This document shows, one piece after another, positions 42,303 to 52,183 of a DNA stretch of 64,000 nucleotides. The DNA is taken from positions 21,115-85,114 of the forward strand of contig JAJYUZ010000005.1 in the NCBI GenBank assembly GCA_021792255.1, read 5' to 3'. Made by a program: the position numbers and the translations under genes. The stretch comes from Thermoplasmata archaeon. GTDB lineage: Archaea > Thermoplasmatota > Thermoplasmata > Thermoplasmatales > GCA-001856825. Within the stretch, counting starts at the first letter, position 1. Each line of letters starts with the position of its first letter. A model generated the notes under the pieces. The model did no database searches. It saw only the letters and a list, made by a program, of their open reading frames with translations, and had not been told where the DNA came from.

Positions 42303-43211
42303 GTGAATCCAGTAGCAAAGCTTTTTTTTTGGAATGAAACTGCATACAAATTGTACAAGCGTAGTAAACTTCTTCCTTGGCTTAATGCTCGATATGTCGA
42401 ATGGAAATTTTTGAAAGATTTGACATCGGCTAGGTCCAGCATTTCAATTGATGACCCTATGGAGTATATGGGATTTAAAATGGTTATCGACCCATCACAA
42501 AGGCATGACCTTTATTTTCTCATTCTAAAGGACAAGAATCTTGTTTACGAAGAAGAAGTTGTACAATTCTTAAGGAAGAGCTCAGAGAAAAATATAATAT
42601 TCGTAGACATAGGAGCTAACAATGGTTTTTTTTCGTTACTGGTGGCATCTTTATCACAAGGGAATATTGTGTATTCATTCGAGCCTAGCCCATCTGCATA
42701 TGCGAGGCTTACTAATAACATAGGGTTGAATAGTTTCAAGAATATCCAGCCATACAATCTCGCCCTAGGGTCCAAAGAAGATGATGGATATATGAATATT
42801 TCTAATCTTGAAGATGGCCTAAACTCACTAAAAGTAATACCCAATTCCAACTCGATGGTTCCAGTACATATTACGACTCTGGACAATGTGCTTAAAGTCA
42901 GAGAGGTAGATATCATAAAGATGGACGTCGAAGGAATGGAAGAGGAGGTTATGAAAGGAGCTAAAGAAATAATAGGGTACAACCATAGTATAAAGATTAT
43001 ATTTGAGCACAATGCAACGTTCTTGAACGAAAAATCTGATAATGGAGTAAGCTTCCTCACAAACTTAGGTTTCAGCATTTATCGGATGGGGTGGGATAGA
43101 TCTCGATTGATACTCCGACGGGTCACCGATGTAAGAAACTTGCCTGATTTATGTAACCTTATCGCGGTTCGGGACGAAGAATTTGACTGTAATTGGTCCG
43201 CTCCCTTGTAG
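42303..43211 (+). CDS. FkbM-family SAM-dependent methyltransferase
   Basis: A 302-residue protein. An N-terminal 90 residues of variable sequence precede a Rossmann methyltransferase domain: FVDIGANNGFFSLLVAS binds SAM, YSFEPSPSAY is motif II, and IIKMDVEGMEEEVMKGA is the signature of FkbM enzymes. It would methylate a hydroxyl of a sugar in the surface glycan. The start at GTG 42303 has little alternative. It is separated from the upstream GT4 gene by about 290 bases without features. Confidence 0.85.
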   Translation: MNPVAKLFFWNETAYKLYKRSKLLPWLNARYVEWKFLKDLTSARSSISIDDPMEYMGFKMVIDPSQRHDLYFLILKDKNLVYEEEVVQFLRKSSEKNIIFVDIGANNGFFSLLVASLSQGNIVYSFEPSPSAYARLTNNIGLNSFKNIQPYNLALGSKEDDGYMNISNLEDGLNSLKVIPNSNSMVPVHITTLDNVLKVREVDIIKMDVEGMEEEVMKGAKEIIGYNHSIKIIFEHNATFLNEKSDNGVSFLTNLGFSIYRMGWDRSRLILRRVTDVRNLPDLCNLIAVRDEEFDCNWSAPL

Positions 43212-43326
43212 CATTCAGTTTTCAGGGTAGCAGATTAGTTGTTCTTAACTTTATCAATTTGGTATGCTCCCTTATAGAACTGGAACATTCTATAAAAAGT
43301 ATTATAAATGGGAAATATCCCACTTG

Positions 43327-44409
43327 ATGAAAATTCTGTTGTTGCTTCCAACTCAGTCAAGCAGGTTTTCCGATTTATATAATGTATTCAATGACCTGCA
43401 TATGGGTCTTGGTAAGATAGGTTATAAATCTGAGATAGTAGAGATTAAAAAAAGTGGAGTTGAAGGCTTTCCATATTCGACTGTGAGGAACATCGAAATA
43501 GATGCCCTTGGGAGATTCATAAATGACAACGTTTCTGACGATACGTACTTTGTTACCGTTGATGATATTGATGTGATGAAGGAAATAAGCCGTATCGGAA
43601 AGATTCAAAATTTCTTGGTATGGGCCCATTACTTCTTTGGAGCTCGTTTTATCTTCAAGAGATATAGACAGAAACCATATGAGAATTTTGGAGTTAAAAG
43701 GCATCATAATTTGTTCGGTCTGGTCCCTAGTAACATTTTTGGCTTAATAGGTCGTTCCTATTATAGCGCGCTGAAAAACAATGGGATCGTCGCTCAATCG
43801 CTCTGGACTGATCTTCTCATGGAGCGGGTCTATAATATTGATGTAAAAGGGGTATTATATATTCCTATAGAGGCCAGCTACTACGTCACCAGCAAAGAGA
43901 AAGAGGACAAAGTTCTGATATTTCTAGGTAACGATATGGAGACAGACCTGTACTCTTTGGAAAGTGCCATAAGAAAAATTACTCGAATAAACTCAAGAAT
44001 AGAATTCGACTCATTCGGGAATAGAGATACAATGGATTTTTTCAATAAAAGGTTTAATAGAAATATAAAATATCTTGGAAAATTGGAGAGAAAGGACCTA
44101 AACACAGAATACTCACGCCATCTTGCAACTATTGCGCCAATATACAACGGCAACTTCGAGATGGTGCCAATTCAGAGCCTGTTGTGTGGAACTCCGGTAA
44201 TAAGTTTTATGCAGCCGTTTATGGAAGTTACTGGCAGAAGTTCAATGATAGCCAATATTCAAAATATCAATGATGTCGAAGTGAAATCTGGTAAATGGAT
44301 TAATAGAATTTACGATAATGCGGATGAGCTAACGCAAAGAATCTTGGGGATTATGGGGAACGACATAATTGCAGAAGAGATGGTTCACAAATATTTGTTG
44401 GTATCTTAA
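43327..44409 (+). CDS. glycosyltransferase-like protein (GT4 fold)
   Basis: About 360 residues from ATG 43327, where MKILLLLPTQSSRFSDLYN begins in GT-B style; an upstream ATG at 43264 adds 21 unconvincing residues. C-terminal features are IFLGNDMETDLY, IKYLGKL and the donor-site region FEMVPIQSLLCGTPVISFMQ. The similarity is looser than in the other GT4 proteins here, so the donor cannot be guessed. Confidence 0.65.
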   Translation: MKILLLLPTQSSRFSDLYNVFNDLHMGLGKIGYKSEIVEIKKSGVEGFPYSTVRNIEIDALGRFINDNVSDDTYFVTVDDIDVMKEISRIGKIQNFLVWAHYFFGARFIFKRYRQKPYENFGVKRHHNLFGLVPSNIFGLIGRSYYSALKNNGIVAQSLWTDLLMERVYNIDVKGVLYIPIEASYYVTSKEKEDKVLIFLGNDMETDLYSLESAIRKITRINSRIEFDSFGNRDTMDFFNKRFNRNIKYLGKLERKDLNTEYSRHLATIAPIYNGNFEMVPIQSLLCGTPVISFMQPFMEVTGRSSMIANIQNINDVEVKSGKWINRIYDNADELTQRILGIMGNDIIAEEMVHKYLLVS

Positions 44410-45208
44410 TTTTAAAGTTATTTTGGGATCGTTCTGATTTCTTGATAAGAATCAGTATCAAACATAATCAGATGCAGGTCGTAGGGTATTTTAATGCACA
44501 ATAAAATGACAACCTGTATTTTCTTATTTATAAGGTAGTAGTGGGGTCACTTTCCAGTTGGGTTAGCTATATCCGTAATTGAGCTGAACTCCCCTGATAT
44601 CCGAGATTTAGATTGTGTCGTCGCAATTCACAAGAACTCTTAAAACTTCCATAGCCATTGCAACTTCTTGTTGTTTCCTCTAGGCAATAATAATAAAATT
44701 ATACATTGCTCATCACTACAATGCGAGAAAATACGTGCTCGACGAATTTGAATCTAGGACAACTATGGAAGAGCATTGTTAAACTAGCTGGTTGAATCCA
44801 ATGACCAACATTAAAGCATTTATCTTAGAAAGGTCAATATCCTCGTTAAAATACAAAGCCTGCAATTCCTTCGAGAGGTGACTAACTCAGTCAATAGGCG
44901 AAGGTCTAACAGCCGAATGAAGTGCGTGGTCAAATTAAAGTCTGGTCCTGAAAATTATGATCTATACAAATTCTAAGTTCCTCGAAACTCAATTGTTTTC
45001 TGTGTCGAGACATTTTCTATCCCACAATAACTTTTTGTCTTCCTTAAGTGACTTTGAAGCCTAAGGAGACCCAAGAGCACGTTCAAGATAACGGCATTCT
45101 ATTCGAATTTAAGCAAAATGCAATTGGGAATGAAAATTCTTTCCAGCGGTTCCGATTTTTGAAACCAGTAATATCAATCCTTTAATCATTGAGGTTACTA
45201 TCCAAAAG
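44410..45208. other. long gene-free stretch
   Basis: 799 bases without an intact reading frame. A few short frames (for example IAHHYNARKYVLDEFESRTT near 44700-44760) look protein-like but are interrupted by stops, so this may be a decayed gene. It marks the end of the AT-rich part of the island. No repeat or RNA gene was recognised. Confidence 0.35.
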
Positions 45209-46288
45209 ATGAGAATTCTCTGGTTCAGCCACAGGGACATTAAATATCCCAGCAGTGGAGGAGCAGAGAAAACTATTTATGAGGTCGGTAGGAGACTGGT
45301 TCTGAAAGGGAACGAAATGAAATGGTTCTCAGTTGCTGCAGATTCTCTTCCCGTGGCAGAAACCATCTCGGGGATTGATATTGTTCGTCTTCCCAGTAAC
45401 ATTTTGGCCCACGTATATGCTCCCATAATACTCAGGAAAGAAAAGTACGATGTTGTCGTGGATGACATGGCGCATGCTGTTCCGTGGGGTTCAGAAAATT
45501 TCAGTCATTCGAAGGGTACCGTATTCTTCCGTCACCTGCACAGGAGGTCGTTAAAGGGACAGGTCTCTATGCCCAAGGCTTTTCTTTTATCCGGTATTGA
45601 GGCCCTCTATCCTTTTTTATACAGGAGGTGGCCATTCGTAACGGAGAGCGAGTCGTCCATTCAAGACCTGGAGAATCTAGGAATAGAGAAGAGAAGGATT
45701 GCGAAGATATATCCTGGACTAGGTGAAAATGATTTTTTAACGTTTGACAAGACGGAAACGCCTTCATTGGTATATTTCGGAGGTATGAGGGACTACAAGA
45801 GGCCATGGGAGCCCTTGTACGTCTTAAAAGAACTGATAAATGCGTATCAGGATATACACCTCTTTATGGTCGGTTCGGGTCTATCTCTGCAAAATGTCAA
45901 GGAGATCTGCCAAAATACTGGACTGAGCCGTTACGTCACCTTTACGGGTAGACTGAGCGATGAAGAACTGAAGCAGCTTGTTGGTAGATCCTGGGTGAAC
46001 ATTCATTCATCAGTTACTGAAGGGTTTGGGCTTTCTATAGTCGAAGCATCTGCACTTGGAACTCCGACTGTAGCTTACGACGTACCTGGCGTTAATGAGA
46101 CAGTTGAAGATGGCAAGAACGGTGCGCTTGTTGAAGAAGGAAACAGAAAAATGATGGCCGAGTCAATAATGAGAATTATAGGTCAATATTCCGACTGGTG
46201 GGTCAAATCATCCATAGATGCAGCAAGGAAATATTCCTGGGAAAAGACTGCAAGGGCGTGGGATAAACATCTTCAGACTATTGTCTAA
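45209..46288 (+). CDS. glycosyltransferase, GT4 type
   Basis: A 359-residue GT-B enzyme. RILWFSHRDIKYPSSGGAEK has the GG-loop of GT4, PSLVYFGGMRDYKRPWEPL starts the second domain, and SVTEGFGLSIVEASALGTPT is a full E-x7-E motif. It is a conventional family member and could be a mannosyl- or glucosyltransferase. It is preceded by a long non-coding stretch. Confidence 0.88.
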   Translation: MRILWFSHRDIKYPSSGGAEKTIYEVGRRLVLKGNEMKWFSVAADSLPVAETISGIDIVRLPSNILAHVYAPIILRKEKYDVVVDDMAHAVPWGSENFSHSKGTVFFRHLHRRSLKGQVSMPKAFLLSGIEALYPFLYRRWPFVTESESSIQDLENLGIEKRRIAKIYPGLGENDFLTFDKTETPSLVYFGGMRDYKRPWEPLYVLKELINAYQDIHLFMVGSGLSLQNVKEICQNTGLSRYVTFTGRLSDEELKQLVGRSWVNIHSSVTEGFGLSIVEASALGTPTVAYDVPGVNETVEDGKNGALVEEGNRKMMAESIMRIIGQYSDWWVKSSIDAARKYSWEKTARAWDKHLQTIV

Positions 46289-46447
46289 TAACGTGTTTAA
46301 AGATAACCCATAAAACTATACTTATAAACGATCTGGCAAGGTCTTGATATTGAAGAATCTAATTTCAACATTGACTGCTTCGGACGCGACAGATAGAAAT
46401 GATAAGGTTCACTAGCACAATACAACAAAGGTTTGAGAAATCTAACC

Positions 46448-47239
46448 TTAGATCCACCTCATCTTCCTGTAGTAAAGATTCACCATACTCTTCGGTACAT
46501 GCCTGTAGAACCTTGAATGCCTTACCCGAAATGCCGCAAGTGACACACCCTGTCCTATGACCTCACCTATGGGATGGAATTTGCTCTCATCCCTGTGGTT
46601 GTAATGCGATTCAACCTCCCTGATCCTAGCCTTCTCCTGCCTCATGAAGAAGAGGAGGGCTACATCGAAGAATGTGTTTGTTGATCCAACCTTCCTCATA
46701 GCCCTTATGAACTCATCAGACCTGAATGCCTTGTAACCGCTCTGCGTGTCCCTTACCCTTATGCCGAGTGATGCCTGGACAAGTATGTTGAAGCCTCCGC
46801 TCAGTAGCCTCCTGGTGAAAGGTATGCTGTTGCCGTTGTTGTACCTTGAGAATATGATGCCGTCATACTCCTGCAGCAGGTGCAAACTGTCCACCATATC
46901 CTTAAACGACATGCTGCCGTCAGCGTCCATCAGTATGACGTAATCAGAGTCAATTACGTTGAGAACCCTCTTGATTGCAGCCCCCTTTCCTCCCCTTGCA
47001 TTCGACTTCATCATCGAAACAAATGGAAAAATATCAGAATAGGATGAAACGATCCTGTCCGTACCATCATTTCCGTCAATTGATACAATTACTTTCCAGT
47101 TCAGTTTCCTTGTGGAGATGAAATCGCTCACCTCCTCTAATGTTTTTCCAATGACCTCCTCCTCGTTGTAGGCTGGGATGACTACGGTGAAAGTGTGTTG
47201 CGATAAAGGGGTGGTTTCTTCTGATATTGTTTCCCGCAT
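46448..47239 (-). CDS. GT2 glycosyltransferase, dolichol-phosphate sugar synthase type
   Basis: A 263-residue protein of the DPM1/ALG5 group without C-terminal membrane helices. FTVVIPAYNEEEVIGKTL, then SIDGNDGTDRIV, KGAAIKRVL, VILMDADGSMSF (the metal site) and VRDTQSGYKAFRSD are clear. Such enzymes load mannose or glucose on dolichyl phosphate, or act as AglD-like transferases in archaeal N-glycosylation. It is convergent with the GT4 gene on its left. Confidence 0.88.
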   Translation of the reverse strand: MRETISEETTPLSQHTFTVVIPAYNEEEVIGKTLEEVSDFISTRKLNWKVIVSIDGNDGTDRIVSSYSDIFPFVSMMKSNARGGKGAAIKRVLNVIDSDYVILMDADGSMSFKDMVDSLHLLQEYDGIIFSRYNNGNSIPFTRRLLSGGFNILVQASLGIRVRDTQSGYKAFRSDEFIRAMRKVGSTNTFFDVALLFFMRQEKARIREVESHYNHRDESKFHPIGEVIGQGVSLAAFRVRHSRFYRHVPKSMVNLYYRKMRWI

Positions 47240-47333
47240 TGTATCATCAGGATGTAGAACGATACTGTCTCAAATATAATAACATTTTCATCGTCCTTAT
47301 CACTGAATTCCATTCATCACAAGGAATAGGACA

Positions 47334-48236
47334 TCATTTCTTCTCTAAGGGAAGGATCATCTCCCTGACTCCTTTCCTAATGTCGTATTCAGGAGTGAAG
47401 TCGAGTTCTCTGGCGGTTTTAGAAATATTAGCCTGCGTAAACATTTGGTAACTCTTCAGGGGATTTGGGATGTATTTAGCATCCTTTTCATACTTCATTT
47501 CCTCTTTTACAATGTCAAAGATTGTGTTGAAATCAGTGGATCTACCAGTTCCAACGTTGTAGACTTCCCCAGGTTTCCCCTTTTTCATCGCCAGGACGGA
47601 TGCTCTAGCCGTGTCACGGACGTAAATGAAGTCTCTACTTTGCCTCCCGTCACCGTAGATCACAGGTTGCTCACCCTTTCTTATGCTTTCTATGAATTTC
47701 CATATCACGCTAGAGTATGGCCCTTTGCTGTTTTCCCCTATGCCGTACGTGTTGAAATACCTGAGTGCGATCGTCTCAACACCATATTCGTTGAATAGCT
47801 TAGCGGTCATTTCATTTATTCTCTTAGTGAGTGGATAAAAGTTGCTGTAGGTTTCCGGTATTGAATCTTCAGAAGTAACTTTAGATGCGCCTCCGTAAAC
47901 GGACGATGAAGATGCAATCACAACTCTTTTCACCTTGTTAGATTGACTTGCAGCCAGAACGTTATAGGTACCCAGCACATTCACATCGTACCCTTCCCCT
48001 GTCAAGTTTTCGAACTCCGGAGGTGAAGTTACAGCTGCAAGGTGATAAACGTAGTCTATTCCGCTGAGAGCCTTCTCGACCATCTGGCTGTCCCTCATGT
48101 CGCCCATTATATGGTAGTCTGCTACTGAATTCTTGTCTTTTATGTCAAGGGTTGCAACAGTATCTCCCTCTTCCTTCAGCAATTTAACAATGTTCCTACC
48201 AATAAAACCCGAACCTCCAGTCACAAGAACATTCAT
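47334..48236 (-). CDS. NAD-dependent nucleotide-sugar epimerase (UDP-glucose 4-epimerase type)
   Basis: A 300-residue extended short-chain dehydrogenase with VTGGSGFIGRNIVKLL, YHLAAVTSPP, SSSSVYGG and the intact catalytic YPLTK. C-terminal IYGDGRQSRDFIYVRDTARA and YNVGTGRSTDF are typical of GalE-like epimerases. It is divergent from the sugar kinase gene at 48352. The substrate is not determined. Confidence 0.85.
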   Translation of the reverse strand: MNVLVTGGSGFIGRNIVKLLKEEGDTVATLDIKDKNSVADYHIMGDMRDSQMVEKALSGIDYVYHLAAVTSPPEFENLTGEGYDVNVLGTYNVLAASQSNKVKRVVIASSSSVYGGASKVTSEDSIPETYSNFYPLTKRINEMTAKLFNEYGVETIALRYFNTYGIGENSKGPYSSVIWKFIESIRKGEQPVIYGDGRQSRDFIYVRDTARASVLAMKKGKPGEVYNVGTGRSTDFNTIFDIVKEEMKYEKDAKYIPNPLKSYQMFTQANISKTARELDFTPEYDIRKGVREMILPLEKK

Positions 48237-48351
48237 CCTGCTTAGTATATGCTACTTTAATAAATCTCTAACTGTATTCTTCGGATTGTAACAAAGAAAA
48301 CGACTGCAAACCGGAAATGATTATTAACCCCTCGGTGTTCCTAATTGCGTT

Positions 48352-49338
48352 ATGCTAAACAGGATGGTAACGACAAGAGCACCTCTTAGAATCACATTTG
48401 TTGGTGGAGGTACTGACCTGCCATTCTATTACGAGAAAAGAGATTACGGTGCCGTAGTCTCAGCTGCCATCAACAAGTACATCTACGTCACAGTCAACAG
48501 GAAGTTTGACGATGACATCAGGATCAGCTATTCCAAGACAGAGATGGTCGACGGCGTAGAAAGGATAGAGCACCCTGCGGTGAGGGAGGCACTTAAACTA
48601 CTAGACATAGACAAGGGAATAGAAATAGTCAGCATATCTGACATACCCTCAAGGGGAACGGGACTCGGGTCCAGCAGCACCTTCGTAGTTGCCCTACTTC
48701 ACGCGCTTCACAGCTTCAGGGGAGAGTTCGTGAACCAAGATGAACTTGCGAGGGAGGCAGTGAAAATAGAGAGGGAAATACTGAAGGAACCGGGAGGTAA
48801 GCAGGACCAGTATATAGCGGCATACGGTGGCGTGAATGTAATGAAATTCCTGAACAATGGATCGGTCGAAGTGACCCCCCTAATATCGCACGACAGCAAC
48901 TTGAGGAAAATTGAAGATTCGCTGCTTTTGCTCTACACAGGAAGAGAGAGAAAGTCGACAGAAATTCACAACGACCAGATCAACAGTTCAGGCAACAAGA
49001 TGGACGTATATGACAAAATGAAGGGGCTAACTGAAGAAACGTTCAGGGCGGTGTGCGACGGCGATGCAGATATCCTTGGGAAAAAGATGCACGAGAACTG
49101 GATGCTCAAGAAGAGTCTGTCGGGCAAGATAAGCGACAGCTGGATCGACGATTTATATTCCAAGGCCGTCAGGCTCGGGGCAAAAGGGGGGAAGGTAGTG
49201 GGAGCGGGGGGCGGAGGCTTCCTCCTTCTGGTTGCGGATAAGGAAAAACACGAACCGATTTCTATGGAACTGGGGTTGAGGAAGACAGACTTCAAATTCA
49301 GCCAATCTGGGAGCAGGGTGATTTTTGTTGGGGATTGA
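48352..49338 (+). CDS. hddA: GHMP kinase, D-glycero-D-manno-heptose 7-phosphate kinase type (copy 1)
   Basis: A 328-residue GHMP kinase. TRAPLRITFVGGGTDLPFYY begins the protein, the ATP loop GTGLGSSSTF spans residues 102-111, EPGGKQDQYIAAYGG follows, and motif 3 is GAGGGGFLLLVAD. This pattern matches HddA, which phosphorylates heptose-7-phosphate at C1. TATA-like GATTATTAAC (48320-48329) lies 27 bases before the start. It overlaps gmhA downstream by 14 bases. A copy about 60 percent identical by eye lies at 50941. Confidence 0.87.
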   Translation: MLNRMVTTRAPLRITFVGGGTDLPFYYEKRDYGAVVSAAINKYIYVTVNRKFDDDIRISYSKTEMVDGVERIEHPAVREALKLLDIDKGIEIVSISDIPSRGTGLGSSSTFVVALLHALHSFRGEFVNQDELAREAVKIEREILKEPGGKQDQYIAAYGGVNVMKFLNNGSVEVTPLISHDSNLRKIEDSLLLLYTGRERKSTEIHNDQINSSGNKMDVYDKMKGLTEETFRAVCDGDADILGKKMHENWMLKKSLSGKISDSWIDDLYSKAVRLGAKGGKVVGAGGGGFLLLVADKEKHEPISMELGLRKTDFKFSQSGSRVIFVGD

Positions 49339-49894
49339 TCCGTCGCTCTTGGATAAGTATATTGCAGATGGAATTGAAGTCAGAAGGTCAATAAACGTGA
49401 AGGAGATAGTTGAGGTATCGACCACACTGTATGAGAGGTTGAAGAATGGCGGGAAACTCATAACGTTTGGCAACGGTGGGTCTGCCGCGGATGCACAGCA
49501 CTTTGCTGCAGAACTGTCGGGCAGGTTCATGAAGGAAAGGAAGTCCTTCCCTGCAGTGGCACTCCCCACCAACACATCTTCCATAACTGCAATAGGAAAC
49601 GATTATTCCTATTCCGAAATATTCTCAAGGCAGATAGGGGGTCTGTGTTCGGAGAAAGACTTCGTGGTAGGCATAAGCACGTCCGGGAACTCCAAGAATG
49701 TCGTCGAGGGGTTGAAGAAGGCAAGGGAGATCGGGGCATTCACCTTAGGGCTGACCGGCAAGAGCGGAGGCGAAGTGAAGAAAGTCGCAGACCGCTGCAT
49801 CAGGGTGGATTCTGATGTGACCTCCATAATACAGGAGGTCCATATAGCAATTATTCACATGATGTGCTATTCTTTTGACGAGATGCTGGAGTAG
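49325..49894 (+). CDS. gmhA: phosphoheptose isomerase (sedoheptulose-7-phosphate isomerase)
   Basis: A 189-residue SIS-domain protein. FGNGGSAADAQHFAAELSGR (residues 48-67), the second site GISTSGNSKNVVEGLKKA and the C-terminal EVHIAIIHMMC are typical GmhA. It isomerises sedoheptulose-7-phosphate to heptose-7-phosphate. TTG 49325 is the start and overlaps hddA. The 3' end overlaps the convergent epimerase gene by 28 bases. Confidence 0.9.
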   Translation: MLGIDPSLLDKYIADGIEVRRSINVKEIVEVSTTLYERLKNGGKLITFGNGGSAADAQHFAAELSGRFMKERKSFPAVALPTNTSSITAIGNDYSYSEIFSRQIGGLCSEKDFVVGISTSGNSKNVVEGLKKAREIGAFTLGLTGKSGGEVKKVADRCIRVDSDVTSIIQEVHIAIIHMMCYSFDEMLE

Positions 49895-50787
49895 AGCAGA
49901 CTCATTCCCTTATCCAGGCTAACCTTTGCCTCAAATCCTATCTCCTTCTTTGCCTTGGATTGATCTGCGAGAGTGGTCATCACGTAGTTCTTCACTGGCA
50001 TTTTAATGTACTTTGGGTCAATGTTCTTTCCCGTTACCTTCTTCAGTCTTTCCATAGCTTCGTTTAGGGAGTAGTTCTTGCCTGTTCCGACGTTGAAGAC
50101 ATTGAACCCTTTTGAACTGGAAGCTTTCAGGAGGGCATCCACCACATCTGTAACGAAGACGAAGTCCCTTCTCTGCTCTCCGTCCCCATATATTACGGGC
50201 TGCTCGCCTTTGATTAGCGAAACCATGAATTGTGTGACAAGGTTTGCGTACTTTCCCTTACCTATGTCGTTGTATCCATAAACTGAAAAGAATCTCATTG
50301 CAGAAACATTTACGTCAAACAGATTTGCGTACAACTCACCCAGTCGCTCGCAGGCTATTCTCGCTTCGGTGTAGAAGTCCGTGACCCCAGGTATAACTTT
50401 CTCCCTGTGTGGCGGCTCTATCCCATTATATATCGACGAAGTGGAAGCGAACACCAGAGGTATCTTCGATTCCTTGCAATACTCCAGTACGTTGGTTATG
50501 CCATGAACCACCTCCCCTACAAGGTTGGGGTTGTCCCTGTACATCGGAGATGCCGAATAGATTCCTAAATGAAAAACAAAATCAAAATCCCCCTTAATTG
50601 ACTTGATATCTTTTGCGTCCCCTTCGACAAATTTTGCCCTTCCTTTAATCGCATTTTCGAGGTTTTTTCTCTTACCTGTGTGAAGGTTGTCGAGCACGAC
50701 AACCTCATTGTCTTTGTATAGAGTGTCCACCAGATTGCTTCCGATGAAGCCAGCTCCACCTGTAACAAGAATGCTTTTTCCTTTCAC
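49867..50787 (-). CDS. nucleotide-sugar epimerase-like protein with YxxxK changed to YxxxR
   Basis: A 306-residue extended short-chain dehydrogenase related to the protein at 47334: VTGGAGFIGSNLVDTL, FASTSSIYNG, VIYGDGEQRRDFVFVTDVVD, FNVGTGKNYSL. The active-site Tyr lies in FYTEARIACERLG, where the expected Lys is Arg (codon AGA). This Lys normally holds the NAD ribose and lowers the Tyr pKa, so activity may be altered or the protein may be an unusual subfamily. It lies next to hddA copy 2 in the same direction. Confidence 0.82.
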   Translation of the reverse strand: MKGKSILVTGGAGFIGSNLVDTLYKDNEVVVLDNLHTGKRKNLENAIKGRAKFVEGDAKDIKSIKGDFDFVFHLGIYSASPMYRDNPNLVGEVVHGITNVLEYCKESKIPLVFASTSSIYNGIEPPHREKVIPGVTDFYTEARIACERLGELYANLFDVNVSAMRFFSVYGYNDIGKGKYANLVTQFMVSLIKGEQPVIYGDGEQRRDFVFVTDVVDALLKASSSKGFNVFNVGTGKNYSLNEAMERLKKVTGKNIDPKYIKMPVKNYVMTTLADQSKAKKEIGFEAKVSLDKGMSLLYSSISSKE

Positions 50788-50940
50788 TGTGAAGGATGCC
50801 TAATGGGTATAAAATACTAATTCTGTAATTGTTCCTGAGATTGCAATATTGGGTGTATCAAATTAACGAACCGAAGATTTCGTTCTCCATTTGTAGACGG
50901 ACTTGTATCAGAGTCTTCCTGTAACCACATGTCTTTCCAC

Positions 50941-51927
50941 TTAATCCCCGACAAATATCAGTCTGCTGCCGCCAAATTGGAATCTGAAATCAAGTTTTTT
51001 CAGACCAAGAGTGTTGGTGATTCTGTTATGCATTCTTGGATCGGCAACTAGCATGAGAAATCCACCTCCGCCTGCTCCAATCACCTGCCCTCCAAAAGCT
51101 CCTAACTCTAATGATCTCGAAATCGTCCGGTCTATGAGTTCATCACTTATCTTATCGGATAATGCTTTTTTTAAGTTCCAGTAGTTCATCACGAGATGTC
51201 CTAATCCAAGTACGTCCCCATCGGCCATATACTTACATGAATCTTCTGCCATCCTTGTAAACTCATCGTATGTCTCCCTCTGTTTGTCTGCTGATATTCC
51301 TTGATCCTCAATTATCCTGGAAGATGATCGTTCTCTGTCCAGGTATAGAAGGAGGAGTGATTCTTCTATTTTTTTCATATTTTCCTGATTGGTCATTAAG
51401 GGTAGAATATCGACCCTCTCATCACCGTAGAACTTCAAGAGATCGATATTGCCATACGCAGCCATGTACTGGTCTTGCTTTCCTCCGGCCTCTCTCAAGA
51501 CATTTCTTTCAATGTGAATTGCCTCTTTGGCTAGCTGCTCTGGATCAACAAACTCTCCTTTATAGGAATGAAGAGCGTGAAGAAGTGCCACTATGAAGGT
51601 GCTACTTGATCCAAGTCCGGTTCCTTGTGAAGGCACATCAGATATACTCACTATTTCGATCCCCTTGGTTAAATCAAGGAACCTAAGGGTCTCCCTAACA
51701 GAGGGATGCAAAATCTCGTCAAGACTGTTAACAATCTCGGTCCTTGAGTAGCTTACCCGGATTTTGTCGTCAAACTTCTTGTTGACTGCTACATAAATGA
51801 ACTTGTCGATAGCTGCAGAAACGACTGCGCCATAGCCGCTCTTCTTGTAATAAAAAGGTATGTCGGTGCCTCCTCCTAAGAATGTAATGCGGAGTGGAGC
51901 ACGTGCCATCACCATTCTATTTTTCAT
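50941..51927 (-). CDS. hddA: GHMP kinase, heptose 7-phosphate kinase type (copy 2)
   Basis: A 328-residue GHMP kinase of the same length as copy 1, with all motifs kept: RAPLRITFLGGGTDIPFYY, GTGLGSSSTF, EAGGKQDQYMAAYG, GAGGGGFLMLVAD. Differences are spread over the protein, so the duplication is old. Each copy is paired with an epimerase gene, suggesting duplication of an epimerase-kinase unit followed by divergence toward different heptoses or anomers (inference). Confidence 0.85.
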   Translation of the reverse strand: MKNRMVMARAPLRITFLGGGTDIPFYYKKSGYGAVVSAAIDKFIYVAVNKKFDDKIRVSYSRTEIVNSLDEILHPSVRETLRFLDLTKGIEIVSISDVPSQGTGLGSSSTFIVALLHALHSYKGEFVDPEQLAKEAIHIERNVLREAGGKQDQYMAAYGNIDLLKFYGDERVDILPLMTNQENMKKIEESLLLLYLDRERSSSRIIEDQGISADKQRETYDEFTRMAEDSCKYMADGDVLGLGHLVMNYWNLKKALSDKISDELIDRTISRSLELGAFGGQVIGAGGGGFLMLVADPRMHNRITNTLGLKKLDFRFQFGGSRLIFVGD

Positions 51928-52108
51928 ATTTACCAGACTTATCTAAGGAGCTATTTAGAAATCTTCTAGACTTATTAAAATTAATCCTTTTCACATGCAC
52001 GCAAACATCATTCTTCTGTGCGATTTCTGGAATATATATCTTGATCACATTCTTCCGGAATGCATCAGTTCTTGAGAATGAGCAAAGAGAAAGCCAAGCA
52101 ATGGCAAA

Positions 52109-52183
52109 TTTTTTATATATTCTGCGATTAATAAAATGAATGATTTTAAGTATTTTTCCAAAAATTTTGAGGTTATGGCATGA
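52109..52183 (+). promoter_or_regulatory. promoter and 15-residue leader frame upstream of the alpha-mannosidase
   Basis: TATA-like TTTTTTATATAT (52109-52120) is followed by an ATG at 52136 that opens the 15-codon frame MNDFKYFSKNFEVMA. Its TGA overlaps the mannosidase ATG as ATGA at 52180-52183. GAGGT (52169-52173) inside the leader frame is a Shine-Dalgarno 6 bases before the mannosidase start. The leader could couple or attenuate translation. Confidence 0.4.
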
